Shown: positions 1 through 8,906, numbered from the stretch's first letter. The stretch: DNA of 31,259 nt from an uncultured Butyricicoccus sp. (GCA_900544475.1 UQVU01000007.1:1-31259), one strand, 5' to 3'. Numbers and translations are program-made. Notes: generated from the letters alone by a model not told the origin.

Positions 1-43
1 TGCAAGAAATCGCAACGCAATCAGGGTACAAAATTTCCGCAAA

Positions 44-73
44 GCGCCGCAGCTTTAATTGTGCGGTGTTGCC
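44..73. repeat. Short intergenic repeat B, copy 1
   Basis: A 30-bp stretch that recurs with only a few changes at 13672-13701 and, more degenerate, at 14286-14309. It can fold as a short hairpin with arms CCGCA and TGCGG. It lies downstream of tyrS, beyond the terminator-like hairpin. Function unknown. Confidence 0.55.
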
Positions 74-123
74 TCAAGTATATTATCTCAGGTTTTCGCC
101 TCTGACGCAAGAGCGGCGCAGCA

Positions 124-164
124 GAAAAGCGGCGCAGTCCGAAAAACCGGTCCGCGCCGCCGCT
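124..164 (-). terminator. Probable intrinsic terminator of tyrS
   Basis: On the minus strand, just after the tyrS stop, arms AGCGGCG and CGCCGCT (158-164 and 128-134) can pair around a partly self-complementary GC-rich centre, followed by a short T run. The T run is weak (four T), so this is a likely rather than certain terminator for the leftmost operon. Confidence 0.5.
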
Positions 165-178
165 GTTACAATGATAAA

Positions 179-1402
179 TCAGCCGAGGATAGCCTTGTGG
201 AAGGTCTTTTTGCCCTTCTTGATCATGCACTCCTCGTTAAAGAAGTCCTTTGCGAGCTGCTGCTTGAAGTCCGTGACCTTTTCGCCGTTCAGTGAAACGC
301 CGCCGCCCTGCACCAGCTTGCGCGCCTCGCCGTTCGAGGACGCAAGACCGCACTTGACGAGCAGGGTCAGCACGCCGAGCTGGCCGTCGGTGAAGTCCGC
401 GTCGGTCAGCGTGGTGGTCGGCATATTGGCAGCCGCACCGCCGGAAACGAAAATCTCCTTGGCCGCAGTCTGTGCCTTCTCTGCCTCTTCCTTGCCGTGA
501 ACCAGAGCGGTCAGCTCGTAGGCGAGGATCTCCTTGGCCTTGTTGAGCTGTGCGCCCTCCCAGCTGTCCATCGCCTCGATCTCCTCGAGCGGCAGGAAGG
601 TCAGCATGCGGATGCACTTGAGCACGTCCGCGTCATCCACATTGCGCCAGTACTGGTAGAAATCGTAGGGAGAGGTCTTGTTCGGGTCGAGCCATACCGC
701 GCCGGAAGCGGTCTTACCCATCTTCTTGCCCTCGGAGTTGAGCAGCAGGGTGATGGTCATGGCGTGGGCGTCCTTGCCCAGCTTGCGGCGGATGAGCTCG
801 GTGCCGCCGAGCATGTTGCTCCACTGGTCGTTGCCGCCGAACTGCATATTGCAGCCGTAGTTCTTGAACAGGTAGTAGAAGTCGTAGGACTGCATCGGCA
901 TATAGTTGAACTCAAGGAAGCTCAGGCCCTTTTCCATGCGCTGCTTGAAGCACTCGGCGCGGAGCATGTTGTTGACCGAGAAGCAGGAGCCGATGTCGCG
1001 GATGAACTCGATGTAGTTGAGGTTCATCAGCCAGTCGGCGTTGTTCACCATCTGCGCCTTGCCCTCACCGAACTCGATGAAGCGCTCCATCTGCTTCTTG
1101 AAGCAGTCGCAGTTGTGCTGAATGGTCTCGACGGTCATCATCGAGCGCATATCCGTGCGGCCGGACGGGTCGCCGATCATGGCGGTGCCGCCGCCGATAA
1201 GGGCGATCGGCTTGTTGCCCGCCATCTGCATGCGCTTCATCAGGCACAGCGCCATGAAGTGGCCGACATGAAGGCTGTCTGCGGTCGGGTCGAAGCCGAT
1301 GTAGAAGGTCGCCTTGCCGTTGTTGATCATTTCGCTGATCTCTTCTTCGTTCGTTACCTGCGCGATCAGGCCGCGCGCTTTCAGTTCGTCGTAAAGTTTC
1401 AT
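179..1402 (-). CDS. tyrS: Tyrosyl-tRNA synthetase
   Basis: Cytoplasmic class I aminoacyl-tRNA synthetase that charges tRNA-Tyr with tyrosine. The 407-residue protein has the usual TyrS length. The class I HIGH motif reads HVGH at residues 45-48 and the KMSKS-type loop reads KMGKT near residue 230; both are normal for bacterial TyrRS. The C-terminal 70 or so residues look like the S4 RNA-binding domain ([15 protein letters not shown]). ATG start at 1402 is preceded by AGGAG nine bases upstream. It follows recN with a 99-bp gap and is transcribed in the same direction. I see no T-box in that gap, so if tyrosine controls this gene it is not through a T-box leader here. Confidence 0.97.
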   Translation of the reverse strand: MKLYDELKARGLIAQVTNEEEISEMINNGKATFYIGFDPTADSLHVGHFMALCLMKRMQMAGNKPIALIGGGTAMIGDPSGRTDMRSMMTVETIQHNCDCFKKQMERFIEFGEGKAQMVNNADWLMNLNYIEFIRDIGSCFSVNNMLRAECFKQRMEKGLSFLEFNYMPMQSYDFYYLFKNYGCNMQFGGNDQWSNMLGGTELIRRKLGKDAHAMTITLLLNSEGKKMGKTASGAVWLDPNKTSPYDFYQYWRNVDDADVLKCIRMLTFLPLEEIEAMDSWEGAQLNKAKEILAYELTALVHGKEEAEKAQTAAKEIFVSGGAAANMPTTTLTDADFTDGQLGVLTLLVKCGLASSNGEARKLVQGGGVSLNGEKVTDFKQQLAKDFFNEECMIKKGKKTFHKAILG

Positions 1403-1501
1403 CGAATATTTCTCCTGTTACTTGATTTTATCCTTTATATCCTGTACTGAAACGCTGTTACGGAGCACGTTCCTTGTATCTCTCGTCGATGATTACCACA
1501 G

Positions 1502-3181
1502 TTATACCCCCCGCCCCGCCGCGTCCAGCAGTTCTTCTGCGTTTCTGCGGGCCGCGTCCGAGATCTCCTCGCCGCTCAGCAGCCGCGCGATTTCGTCAAT
1601 GCGGTGCGTGCGGTCCATGGGGCTGACGTCCGTGAAGCTGCGTCCGTCGCGGACGGACTTGGAAATGCGCAGATGGTGGTCGCCCATCGCCGCGATCTGC
1701 GGCAGGTGCGTGACACACAGCGTCTGCTTCTTTTTCGCGATGGCGGACAGCTTGCGGCCGATCTGCTGCGCCGCGTGTCCGGACACGCCCGTATCGATCT
1801 CGTCAAAAATCAGCATACCAACATCTTCGCCCGCTGTCAATACGTTTTTAAGCGCCAGCATGATGCGGCTCAGCTCGCCGCCGGAGGCGACTCTGGAGAG
1901 CGGCTTTTCCGGCTCACCGGGGTTGACGGAAATTTCGAACGTCACAGTGTCGAAGCCGTGCGCGGACAGCTTAGTGCCGGTGTGCACCGCAATGCGCATG
2001 CGCACCTTGTCCATGTCCAGCTCGCTCAGCTCGCGCACAATTTCCTGTTCAAGTTTTTTCGCCGCTTCGCGCCGTTTTTCGGTGAGGGCAGCAGCGATAC
2101 GCTTGGTCTCCGCGAGCTTTTCGCGATACTGCTCGCGCAGGGTCTCGCGGCGGTCGTCCGCGTTTTCGAGGGTATTAAGCTCCGCGTCGATTTTGTCGCG
2201 GTAGGCGAGGATTTCGGGTATCGTGCCGCCATATTTCTGCTTTAAGCGGTAGATTTCGTCCAGCCGCTGCTCGACAAACTCGCGCTCGGCCGGAGAAAAG
2301 TCCAGATTGCTGCTCTGCGAGCACACGCTGTCGCGCAGGTCGGCCGCGAGAAGGCGTACCTCCTCGGCCTGCTCCGCCATGCCGTCAAAGGCATCCGACA
2401 CCTCGCGCAGCGCGGAAATCGCGGACGAAACCTCGTCGAGCAGCGCACACGCGCCGCCGATTTCATCGTCGCCCGAAAGCGCGAGCCGTGCCCGGTCGAG
2501 CGACGCCGCGATGCGTCCCGCGTGGTCGAAATACGCCTTGCGCTGCGCAAGGCTCTCGTCCTCGTCGGGTTTCAGTGCTGCCTGCTCGATTTCGTTTTTG
2601 TGGAACGACAGCATATCAATGCGCTGCAAGCGCTCCTGTTCGCCGGTTTCGAGCGCGTGGATTTCGCGCCGGAGGCTCAGAAGCGCCTGATAATTCGGCT
2701 GATACTGCGCGAGAAGCGGCGCACAGCCGGCGTAGCCGTCAAGATAGTCGATGTGGTGCTGCTCGTCGAGCAGCTTCTGGCCGTCGTTCTGGCCATGAAT
2801 GTCGATAAGATACGGCGCAAGCAGCCGCAGCGTGGTCGCGGAAACCGGCTTCATGTTGATGCGGCAGGAGCTTTTGCCGTCCGCCGTGATCTGGCGCTGA
2901 ATATGCAGCGTATCCGGCTCCTCGCCCGTGAGGTCGAGCTCGTCGAGCAGCGCTTTGAGCGACGCCGGCAGCTCGGTGAACACCGCGCTGACAAAGCCCT
3001 TTTTCGCGCCGGAGCGAACGAGGTCGCGGCTGACGCGCCTGCCGAGAATCGCGCCGATCGAGTCGATGACGATACTTTTGCCCGCGCCGGTCTCGCCGGA
3101 GAGCACGGTCAGGCCGTCCTCCAGCTCGATGTCCGCACGCTCGATCACGGCAATATTTTCAATGTGGAGTAATTGCAGCAT
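1502..3181 (-). CDS. recN: DNA repair ATPase RecN
   Basis: SMC-like ATPase recruited to double-strand breaks for recombinational repair. The 559-residue length is typical. Walker A is at residues 29-36 (GETGAGKS), followed by a long charged, probably coiled-coil middle containing the hinge-like turn. The ABC signature (VASGGELSR) and Walker B (MLIFDEIDTGVSG) lie in the C-terminal third, completing the split ATPase head. It starts 18 bp after the argR stop, an argR-recN pairing conserved in Firmicutes, and both genes probably share a transcript with the upstream nadK-tlyA-dxs block unless the hairpin array at 3717-3891 terminates it. Confidence 0.97.
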   Translation of the reverse strand: MLQLLHIENIAVIERADIELEDGLTVLSGETGAGKSIVIDSIGAILGRRVSRDLVRSGAKKGFVSAVFTELPASLKALLDELDLTGEEPDTLHIQRQITADGKSSCRINMKPVSATTLRLLAPYLIDIHGQNDGQKLLDEQHHIDYLDGYAGCAPLLAQYQPNYQALLSLRREIHALETGEQERLQRIDMLSFHKNEIEQAALKPDEDESLAQRKAYFDHAGRIAASLDRARLALSGDDEIGGACALLDEVSSAISALREVSDAFDGMAEQAEEVRLLAADLRDSVCSQSSNLDFSPAEREFVEQRLDEIYRLKQKYGGTIPEILAYRDKIDAELNTLENADDRRETLREQYREKLAETKRIAAALTEKRREAAKKLEQEIVRELSELDMDKVRMRIAVHTGTKLSAHGFDTVTFEISVNPGEPEKPLSRVASGGELSRIMLALKNVLTAGEDVGMLIFDEIDTGVSGHAAQQIGRKLSAIAKKKQTLCVTHLPQIAAMGDHHLRISKSVRDGRSFTDVSPMDRTHRIDEIARLLSGEEISDAARRNAEELLDAAGRGV

Positions 3182-3199
3182 TGCCGCGTCCTCACCTGC

Positions 3200-3655
3200 T
3201 TACTTCAGAATATCGTGCGCCTGCCGGGAAAACCGCTCGGCGCTCTCGGTGTCGCGCATGACGACGAAAACCGTGTCGTCGCCGCCCAGTGTGCCCACAA
3301 CGTCCTCCGCACGCATCGCATCGATCGCCATCGCCGCCGCCTGCCCCAGACCGGGCAGGGTCTTGATAACGATCATGTTCTGCGCCGCGTCGATGTCGGT
3401 GACGCACTCGCGGAAAATATTGCGCAGACGGGTGGTGAAGCTGTCCGCCGCACCGGCCGCTGCCGAGGTATATTTATACTTGCCGGTCGTGGTCGAGAGC
3501 GACTTGATGAGCCGAAGCTCCTTGATGTCGCGCGAAACCGTGGCCTGCGTCGTATTATAGCCGACCGCACGCAGATGGTCGGTCAGATCCTCCTGCGTTT
3601 CGATTTCAAAACGGTCGATAAGTTCCAGTATTTTCGCCTGTCTTTGGAATTTCAT
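3200..3655 (-). CDS. argR: Arginine repressor ArgR
   Basis: Hexameric arginine-responsive transcription factor (also called AhrC in Bacillus). At 151 residues it has the family size. The N-terminal winged helix contains TQATVSRDIKELRL; the C-terminal oligomerisation and arginine-binding domain ends with GTLGGDDTVFVVMRD, which holds the conserved GTxxGDDT arginine-binding segment. An upstream in-frame GTG exists at 3664, but the AGAGGTG ribosome site fits the ATG at 3655. No arginine biosynthesis genes are in the window. It sits between the hairpin array at 3717-3891 and recN. Confidence 0.95.
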   Translation of the reverse strand: MKFQRQAKILELIDRFEIETQEDLTDHLRAVGYNTTQATVSRDIKELRLIKSLSTTTGKYKYTSAAAGAADSFTTRLRNIFRECVTDIDAAQNMIVIKTLPGLGQAAAMAIDAMRAEDVVGTLGGDDTVFVVMRDTESAERFSRQAHDILK

Positions 3656-3716
3656 TCCGTGCACCTCTTTTTTTGAAATGCTTGAGCCGGTCTCAGAAGA
3701 GCTTCCGGACTGATTT

Positions 3717-3891
3717 ACGCGCGACAGCGCGCGTCAAATACAATCTGCGCAGCAGATTGATAAAAACCGGGAGCATGTATCACGGTTTTTATACTTTAAG
3801 AGAGATAAAAGTTTCTGAACAGGAACTTTTATCCGTCCGTGTTCTGCGAAGTCAGAACACACTTGTCGGAAAAAACGTAGTTTTTTCGACA
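3717..3891. repeat. Modular hairpin repeat A, copy 1 (six hairpins in a row)
   Basis: The whole argR-nadK gap is made of consecutive perfect or near-perfect inverted repeats: 3717-3734, 3741-3759, 3760-3792, 3804-3833, 3839-3860 and 3864-3891. The third has arms ATAAAAACCG and CGGTTTTTAT, so it ends in a T run on either strand and resembles a bidirectional terminator. The sixth carries one bulged G. Related arrays with the same order of modules are at 7477-7551 and 19401-19572; the fifth hairpin is identical in the 19 kb copy. The array ends six bases from the nadK stop codon. Whether it acts as DNA, as RNA, or only as a terminator is not known. Confidence 0.8.
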
Positions 3892-3896
3892 GTATT

Positions 3897-4757
3897 TTAT
3901 AGTTTCTGCTGTAAAATGCGGTAAAAGCTGTTGCCCTTGAGGCGGATGAGCCGCGTGCGCAATGCCGAGCGCGTGATGAGCACCCGGTCGTCCGGCCGGA
4001 CCGCAAAGCCCTGTCCGCCGTCTGCGGAGATAAAGACCTCGCTGCCGCCCTCGCAGCGTGCCGTGATGGCAAGCGTACGTTCGGGCGCGAACACGAAGGA
4101 TTTCGCCGCCAGCGCGTGCGCACAGATGGGAATGACCGCAAGGTTCTCCGCGCTTGGCTCGATCACCGGGCCGCCTGCCGACAGTCCGTAGGCCGTCGAG
4201 CCGGTCGGAGTCGCCGCAATCACGCCGTCGCCGTTGAAGCGCGTGACCTCCTCGCCATCCGCCGAAATACCCACGCGGACCACGCGGAAAGCCGTGCCCT
4301 TGGCAATCACAATGTCGTTGAGCGCGTCGTTTTCGTAGACCACGCGCCCGTGCCGCTCGACCGCAACGTGCAGCATCATGCGGCTGTCGATCGAATACTC
4401 CCCGTCAAGCAGCCCCCGCATCTCGCCCAGCTCCGCCGGTTCAAGCTCGGTCATGAAGCCGACGTGGCCGACGTTGATGCCGAGCAGCGGCAGCTCGTTC
4501 TGCGCCGCCGCCCGGGCGATGCGCAGCATGGTGCCGTCGCCGCCGAGGACGACCGCCGCGTCCGCGAGCCGGACCGCCTCCGAGGTTTCCATATAATCGA
4601 GCGCCATCACCTCGTCATGCAGCTCATGTGTGCTGCTGCGCAGCTGATTGGGCAGAATAAGCTGTACATCCTCGCCGTGCAGCTGCTCGCAGACCGCGGG
4701 CAGAATGGCGCGTGCGCTCTCCTTGCGCAGATTGGGGTAGATGAAGATGGTACGCAT
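3897..4757 (-). CDS. nadK: NAD kinase
   Basis: Phosphorylates NAD to NADP using ATP or polyphosphate. The 286-residue protein carries the diagnostic GGDGT motif at residues 72-76, the NAD-binding ALNDIVI segment in mid-protein, and the glycine-rich TPTGSTAYGLSAGGP signature of the NadK fold. ATG start at 4757 overlaps the tlyA stop (TGATG), indicating translational coupling. The tlyA-nadK-argR-recN order is standard in Firmicutes. Its stop codon lies immediately beside the hairpin array at 3717-3891. Confidence 0.96.
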   Translation of the reverse strand: MRTIFIYPNLRKESARAILPAVCEQLHGEDVQLILPNQLRSSTHELHDEVMALDYMETSEAVRLADAAVVLGGDGTMLRIARAAAQNELPLLGINVGHVGFMTELEPAELGEMRGLLDGEYSIDSRMMLHVAVERHGRVVYENDALNDIVIAKGTAFRVVRVGISADGEEVTRFNGDGVIAATPTGSTAYGLSAGGPVIEPSAENLAVIPICAHALAAKSFVFAPERTLAITARCEGGSEVFISADGGQGFAVRPDDRVLITRSALRTRLIRLKGNSFYRILQQKL

Positions 4758-5554
4758 CAGCTGTCCAGTTCCTCGTGCGCCTGACGGACGACCTCCGCGA
4801 GGTCGGGGATGTTTTCCTCGCCCTCTTTGGCAAGGTAGCCGAGAAATTCGATGTTGCCCTCCGGGCCCTTGATGGGCGAGAACGTGACGTTCAGTACCTT
4901 GAAGCCGGCATTATGTGCGTTTTCGATGTACTTTTCGAGCACTTCAAGGTGGATTTCCGGTTCACGGACAACGCCCTTCTTGCCGACCTTGCCCTTGCCG
5001 GCCTCGAACTGCGGCTTGATGAGGTTGGCCACGCGGCCGTTTTCGGTCAGAAGGCTCGCAACGACCGGCAGCACCAGCTTCAGCGAGATAAAGGATACAT
5101 CGATTACGCACAGCGAGGGTGCCTCTTCGAGCATATCCGGCGTGACATAGCGGATATTGGTGCGCTCCATGCACTTGACGCGCGGGTCCTGACGCAGGCT
5201 CCATGCAAGCTGGCCGTAGCCGACGTCGATGGAGTAGACCTTGCGTGCGCCGCGGCGCAGCAGGCAGTCGGTGAAACCGCCGGTCGAAGCGCCGACGTCC
5301 ATGACAACGAGATCCGTCGGGTTGATTGCAAAATAATTGAGCGCTTTTTCGATTTTCTTGCCGCCGCGCGACACAAAGGCGTTTTCGTTGCCGCGCACTT
5401 CAAGCTCGGCGTTTTCGTCTACCATGTCGCCCGCCTTGCCGGCTTTCTGCCCGGCAATGTACACAATGCCCTCCATGATGGCGGTTTTCGCGCGTTCACG
5501 CGAGGGGCAAAGTCCCTTTTCAAACAGCAGTACGTCCAGTCGTTTCTTAGCCAA
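4757..5554 (-). CDS. tlyA: TlyA-family RNA methyltransferase / hemolysin-like protein
   Basis: 265 residues with an N-terminal S4 RNA-binding domain (about residues 1-62) and a C-terminal FtsJ/RrmJ-type SAM methyltransferase domain, whose SAM motif is DVGASTGGF at residues 86-94; KPQFEAGK follows later. Characterised family members 2'-O-methylate rRNA and confer capreomycin sensitivity; the hemolysin name is historical. The start is a TTG at 5554 with GGAG seven bases upstream; it overlaps the dxs stop codon by eight bases. It is a standard member of the dxs-tlyA-nadK block. The exact target nucleotide in this organism cannot be read from sequence. Confidence 0.93.
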   Translation of the reverse strand: MAKKRLDVLLFEKGLCPSRERAKTAIMEGIVYIAGQKAGKAGDMVDENAELEVRGNENAFVSRGGKKIEKALNYFAINPTDLVVMDVGASTGGFTDCLLRRGARKVYSIDVGYGQLAWSLRQDPRVKCMERTNIRYVTPDMLEEAPSLCVIDVSFISLKLVLPVVASLLTENGRVANLIKPQFEAGKGKVGKKGVVREPEIHLEVLEKYIENAHNAGFKVLNVTFSPIKGPEGNIEFLGYLAKEGEENIPDLAEVVRQAHEELDS

Positions 5555-7412
5555 GACCGGTCTCCTTTCGATTATCCATCACAAACTCCGCGATACTCTC
5601 CGCGTCCAGACCGCAGTGGCGGTACAGCTCATTTACGCTGCCGTGCGGCAGGAAACGGTTGCCCGTGCTGATGCACAGGGTCTTGTCCGTGCGGCGCGAC
5701 GCGAGCCATTCTCCGACGCCGCCGTTATCCACTGTGTCCTCCACTACGACGCACAGGCCGGAGAGCGCGTTTTTCTTCTCTTCGAGCGCCGCGTCCAGTG
5801 CAGGACTGATTTCATTTACCTTGCACACCTGCGTGCGGACGCCCCTTTCTTCGAGTTTTTCCGCCGCCGCAAGCGTTTCGTTTATCATGATGCCGTGCGT
5901 CACGAGCGTGACCTCGGCCGCGCCGTTTTCCTTGATAAAGGCAAGCGGCTGCGCCGCTGTGTCGCCGCGCCAGCTTCCCTCGCCGCCACGCGGATAGCGA
6001 ATGGCGACCGGGCCGTTTTCGTGGTAGACCGCCCGCGTCATCATCGCTTTCAGCTCCGCGAAGCTCGACGGGCAGAGAATGGTCATGCCCGGAATCGAGC
6101 GCAGGAACGCAATATCGAGCACGCCGTTGTGGGTCGCGCCGTCCGCGCCGACGATGCCCGCGCGGTCGATGCAGAACACCACGTGCAGCTTTTCTATCGC
6201 AACATCGTGCACGATCTGGTCGTAGGCGCGCTGCAAAAACGTCGAGTAGAGCGCGACAACAGGCACAAGGCCCTGCGCCGCCATGCCGGCCGCCATTGCG
6301 ACTGCGTGCTCCTCCGCGATGCCGACATCAAAGAAGCGGTCGCGGTGCAGCGAGGCGAAGCGCGTCAGGCCCGTGCCCGAGGGCATCGCCGCCGTGATAG
6401 CGCAGATACGCGCGTCCTTTTCCGCCAGACCGCACAGCTCCGCGCCGAACCGCGCGGAAAAGTCCTCTTTCTTCTTCGCGAGGAATTCGCCCGTCACGGG
6501 GTCGAACTGCGACACGCCGTGGTATTTCTCAGGGTTGTTCTCGCTCGGCGCGTAGCCGCGTCCCTTCTGCGTCATAACGTGTAGAAGTACCGGTTTTTTC
6601 ATCTTTTTCGCCTGCGCGAGCAGCTCACACACGCTTTTGAGGTCGTGGCCGTCCACCGGGCCGAGGTAGATAAATCCCATCTGCTCAAAAATCGAGTTCG
6701 GGATGAGGAAGCCCTTGATACGTGCCTTGGTGCGCGAAATCGACTGTGCGAGCGTCCGTCCGCCCGGAATACGCGAGAGCTTTTCCTTGATGCGCACCTT
6801 TGCCTTGAGGTAGCGCGGCGAAACGCGCAGACGGGACAGATGGCGGCTCAGGCCGCCGACGTTCTTCGCGATCGACATATTGTTGTCGTTCAGCACAACG
6901 AGCAGCGGCTCGCTCGAGGTTCCCGCGTTCGAAAGCGCCTCGTAGGCCATGCCGCCGGTCAGAGCGCCGTCGCCGATGACCGCGACTACGTGGTACTTCT
7001 GGTTTTTGAGCGTTCTCGCATGCGCCATGCCGAGCGCGACCGAAACCGAATCCGAGGCGTGGCCCGTGATGCAGGGGTCGGTGATGCTCTCCTCCGGCTT
7101 CATAAAGCCGGAAAGACCGCCGTACTGCCGCAGCGTGGAAAAGCGGTCACGGCGGCCGGTCAGGATCTTGTGGACGTAGCACTGATGGCCGACATCATAG
7201 ATGATGCGGTCACGCGAGGAGTCGAACTCCCGCTCGAGCGCTACCGCCAGCTCGACGATGCCGAGGTTGGAGGCCAGATGTCCGCCGGTCTGCGAAACCG
7301 AGTCCACGATAAATTCGCGCAGCGCCGCGCAAAGCACGCCGAGCGTGTCGTAGGACAGGCTCTTGAGGTCGGCAGGACTTGTTATATTGTTCAAAATTCC
7401 ATATCTTTTCAT
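5547..7412 (-). CDS. dxs: 1-deoxy-D-xylulose-5-phosphate synthase
   Basis: Thiamine-diphosphate enzyme that condenses pyruvate and glyceraldehyde 3-phosphate to make DXP, the entry step of the MEP isoprenoid pathway (and of thiamine and pyridoxal supply). The 621-residue length matches the family. Visible signatures are GHQCYVHKILTGR near residue 75, the TPP/Mg site GDGALTGGMAYEAL with LNDNNMSIAKN, and the pyrimidine-domain GIAEEHAVAMAAGMA with the catalytic Glu. ATG at 7412 has GGTGGGG nine bases upstream. The upstream gene ispA uses products of this pathway, so the locus groups two isoprenoid enzymes around the OLE RNA. Confidence 0.97.
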   Translation of the reverse strand: MKRYGILNNITSPADLKSLSYDTLGVLCAALREFIVDSVSQTGGHLASNLGIVELAVALEREFDSSRDRIIYDVGHQCYVHKILTGRRDRFSTLRQYGGLSGFMKPEESITDPCITGHASDSVSVALGMAHARTLKNQKYHVVAVIGDGALTGGMAYEALSNAGTSSEPLLVVLNDNNMSIAKNVGGLSRHLSRLRVSPRYLKAKVRIKEKLSRIPGGRTLAQSISRTKARIKGFLIPNSIFEQMGFIYLGPVDGHDLKSVCELLAQAKKMKKPVLLHVMTQKGRGYAPSENNPEKYHGVSQFDPVTGEFLAKKKEDFSARFGAELCGLAEKDARICAITAAMPSGTGLTRFASLHRDRFFDVGIAEEHAVAMAAGMAAQGLVPVVALYSTFLQRAYDQIVHDVAIEKLHVVFCIDRAGIVGADGATHNGVLDIAFLRSIPGMTILCPSSFAELKAMMTRAVYHENGPVAIRYPRGGEGSWRGDTAAQPLAFIKENGAAEVTLVTHGIMINETLAAAEKLEERGVRTQVCKVNEISPALDAALEEKKNALSGLCVVVEDTVDNGGVGEWLASRRTDKTLCISTGNRFLPHGSVNELYRHCGLDAESIAEFVMDNRKETGLG

Positions 7413-7476
7413 AAAAATATCCCCACCGAGACGTTCAGTCTATCGATAAAGTTATTTTGTCCGGTGTTTCTGCTGC

Positions 7477-7551
7477 CACGCGGCAGCGTGCGTAATATAC
7501 AATCTGCGAAGCAGATTGATAAAAACCGGGAGCATGTATCACGGTTTTTAT
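7477..7551. repeat. Modular hairpin repeat A, copy 2 (three hairpins)
   Basis: Short copy of the family seen at 3717-3891, between oapA and dxs. It keeps only the first three modules: 7477-7490, 7500-7518 and 7519-7551. The third is identical to 3760-3792 and over 40 bp around it match without change. Read on the minus strand it gives a hairpin followed by TTTTTAT right after the oapA stop, so it may end the OLE-oapA transcript before dxs. Confidence 0.75.
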
Positions 7552-7567
7552 ACTTTTATTATCGTTT

Positions 7568-8155
7568 TTATCTTTTGTTATCTAATTTCACAGGCAGAAC
7601 CGACAGCACGCGGCCGCACACGGCGAGAACCTTGCCGCTCGCCGACACGGCGATGCCCTTGCCGGCGGCCTTGCCGCCGATGGTGCCGGACGAGATAAGG
7701 CCCGTAATCAGAAGCGACACGAGCACCTTCATCAGGCCGCTCGTTCCGGCCGTGATATGCGCCACAATGAGCGCACCCGTTGCACCGGAAATAATGCCGC
7801 AGATGTCGCCGACAACGTCGTTGCAGATGCTCGACACCTTTTCCGCGTTGCGCACCATCCAGACCGCTTCCTTCGCGCCGCGCACCCGGTGCGCCGCCAT
7901 CGAATGGAACTCCTTTTCGGTCGCGCTGGTCGCCGCGACGCCGATCATATCGAACACGATGCCGAGTCCGATAAAGAAGAACAGCACCGCAAACGACAGA
8001 ACGGTTCCCGCGCTGTTGAGCGCCTCGTTCGAAATATACGACATGACCACCGACAGCACGAAGCTGATCACCATGATCGTCACGACCCACCTGACGTTGA
8101 CGGCAGAGGGCTTTTGCGGCGGCTTTTTCTTCTGCTTGTTATCCGTTGTTTCCAA
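7568..8155 (-). CDS. oapA: OapA-like membrane protein (OLE-associated protein)
   Basis: 195-residue integral membrane protein with a lysine-rich cytoplasmic-looking N terminus (residues 7-15, KQKKKPPQK), and four likely membrane segments at about 24-41, 50-70, 115-135 and 141-160, with a charged loop between the second and third. The basic tail and loops would suit RNA binding. Its place directly downstream of the OLE RNA region and upstream of dxs is that of OapA, the protein that binds OLE RNA and brings it to the membrane in Halalkalibacterium halodurans, where the complex is linked to cold, ethanol and magnesium stress. Start is TTG at 8155 with AAGGAG nine to ten bases upstream; no ATG fits better. 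Identity rests on topology, size and context, as no alignment could be run. Confidence 0.85.
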   Translation of the reverse strand: METTDNKQKKKPPQKPSAVNVRWVVTIMVISFVLSVVMSYISNEALNSAGTVLSFAVLFFFIGLGIVFDMIGVAATSATEKEFHSMAAHRVRGAKEAVWMVRNAEKVSSICNDVVGDICGIISGATGALIVAHITAGTSGLMKVLVSLLITGLISSGTIGGKAAGKGIAVSASGKVLAVCGRVLSVLPVKLDNKR

Positions 8156-8164
8156 AGCGGTATT

Positions 8165-8170
8165 CTCCTT
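8165..8170 (-). promoter_or_regulatory. Ribosome binding site deciding the oapA TTG start
   Basis: AAGGAG on the minus strand lies nine bases before the TTG at 8153-8155. It is the only good Shine-Dalgarno near the beginning of the frame and supports a TTG start. Confidence 0.7.
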
Positions 8171-8239
8171 CGACCTTTTTCCGGCCGCAGCATGATAAAT
8201 ATGGCATACGGCCCTGCGCCGGTTTCCGTTCCGGGCGCA

Positions 8240-8900
8240 GCGCCGAAAAAATTACAAAGAAAAGTGACAGCAGGCCGAGTAAATCTTGCGGCTTGAGGTT
8301 CGGTTGGATTTCCCCGCGAACTGCCATGCGTCGCCGTCATGGGGGTTTCCCATTAAAGTCCGTGCCGGGATGTTGCCATCACCGGGACCGAATTGCCACT
8401 GAGTCCGCACTGCAATCCACGGCCTGCCTCTTGCGAATAGCCTAGGTGATTTCCACAACAGTCAACACAATTCTTAGCCTCTTTTGCAGACATGGTTTCA
8501 ACCGTCAATTCCTGCGGCGTTCCTGGCCGGGAAACCGCGGGCGGATACGATATTCACCATGGCCACTCAAGGCAGGCTACACTGCACACAGCGTTTCAGA
8601 TCAGCGCGAGGGGGATCAGTCCCCCGCAGAGTCCTCCGCACCGCATTGCAGGTTTCATCCCGTGCCGTTGGACATCCATCAACCCCAAAGGGATGCTATA
8701 GGTGTCCGACAGTCACGGGTCTCCACGGCGAGAGGGTCGGTACTTCATGCCATTGAAGCGCGCCCGCAAGCCTTAACCTCCAGCATCCACCCCAAACTGG
8801 GCGTAAGAAGCAAACACCAGAGACTTCATCGATATGCCCGTCTACGGATTTTTAGGCCCGTCTTGGGAATTGCATGTACTGACTAGGATACTACGTCACT
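8240..8900 (-). ncRNA. ole: OLE RNA (ornate large extremophilic RNA)
   Basis: A region of about 660 bases without a credible gene between ispA and the oapA-like gene, the position and size (around 600 nt) known for OLE RNA. It has its own promoter (8907-8935), giving a predicted start near 8900. Visible folds include a perfect stem with CTGA loop at 8610-8625, and a long stem near the 3' end at 8359-8389 whose inner hairpin 8369-8380 is closed by a GCAA (GNRA) tetraloop. Base composition is more balanced than the GC-rich genes either side, and short frames on both strands lack gene-like character. OLE RNA forms a membrane-bound ribonucleoprotein with OapA. The 3' end is approximate: I find no clear terminator, and the transcript may run on into oapA. 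Other identities (an unrelated structured RNA) are possible but context argues strongly for OLE. Confidence 0.88.
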
Positions 8901-8906
8901 ATTTTT

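Noticed and set aside
1403..1501. T-box leader before tyrS
   Set aside because: No AAGGTGG-type T-box sequence or terminator/antiterminator pair in the 99-bp gap.
3717..3891. CRISPR array
   Set aside because: The repeated units are different inverted repeats of unequal length, not identical direct repeats with regular spacers; no cas genes nearby.
5337..6584. 415-codon plus-strand open frame opposite dxs/tlyA
   Set aside because: No recognisable domain or ribosome site; the minus-strand genes are unambiguous.
6645..8195. Long plus-strand open frame of 516 codons opposite dxs and oapA
   Set aside because: Shadow of GC-rich genes on the other strand; no family motif, and dxs and oapA explain the region.
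8446..8886. Open frames of about 90-150 codons within the ispA-oapA gap on both strands
   Set aside because: They lack ribosome sites, overlap one another, have unusual composition, and lie in the OLE RNA region.
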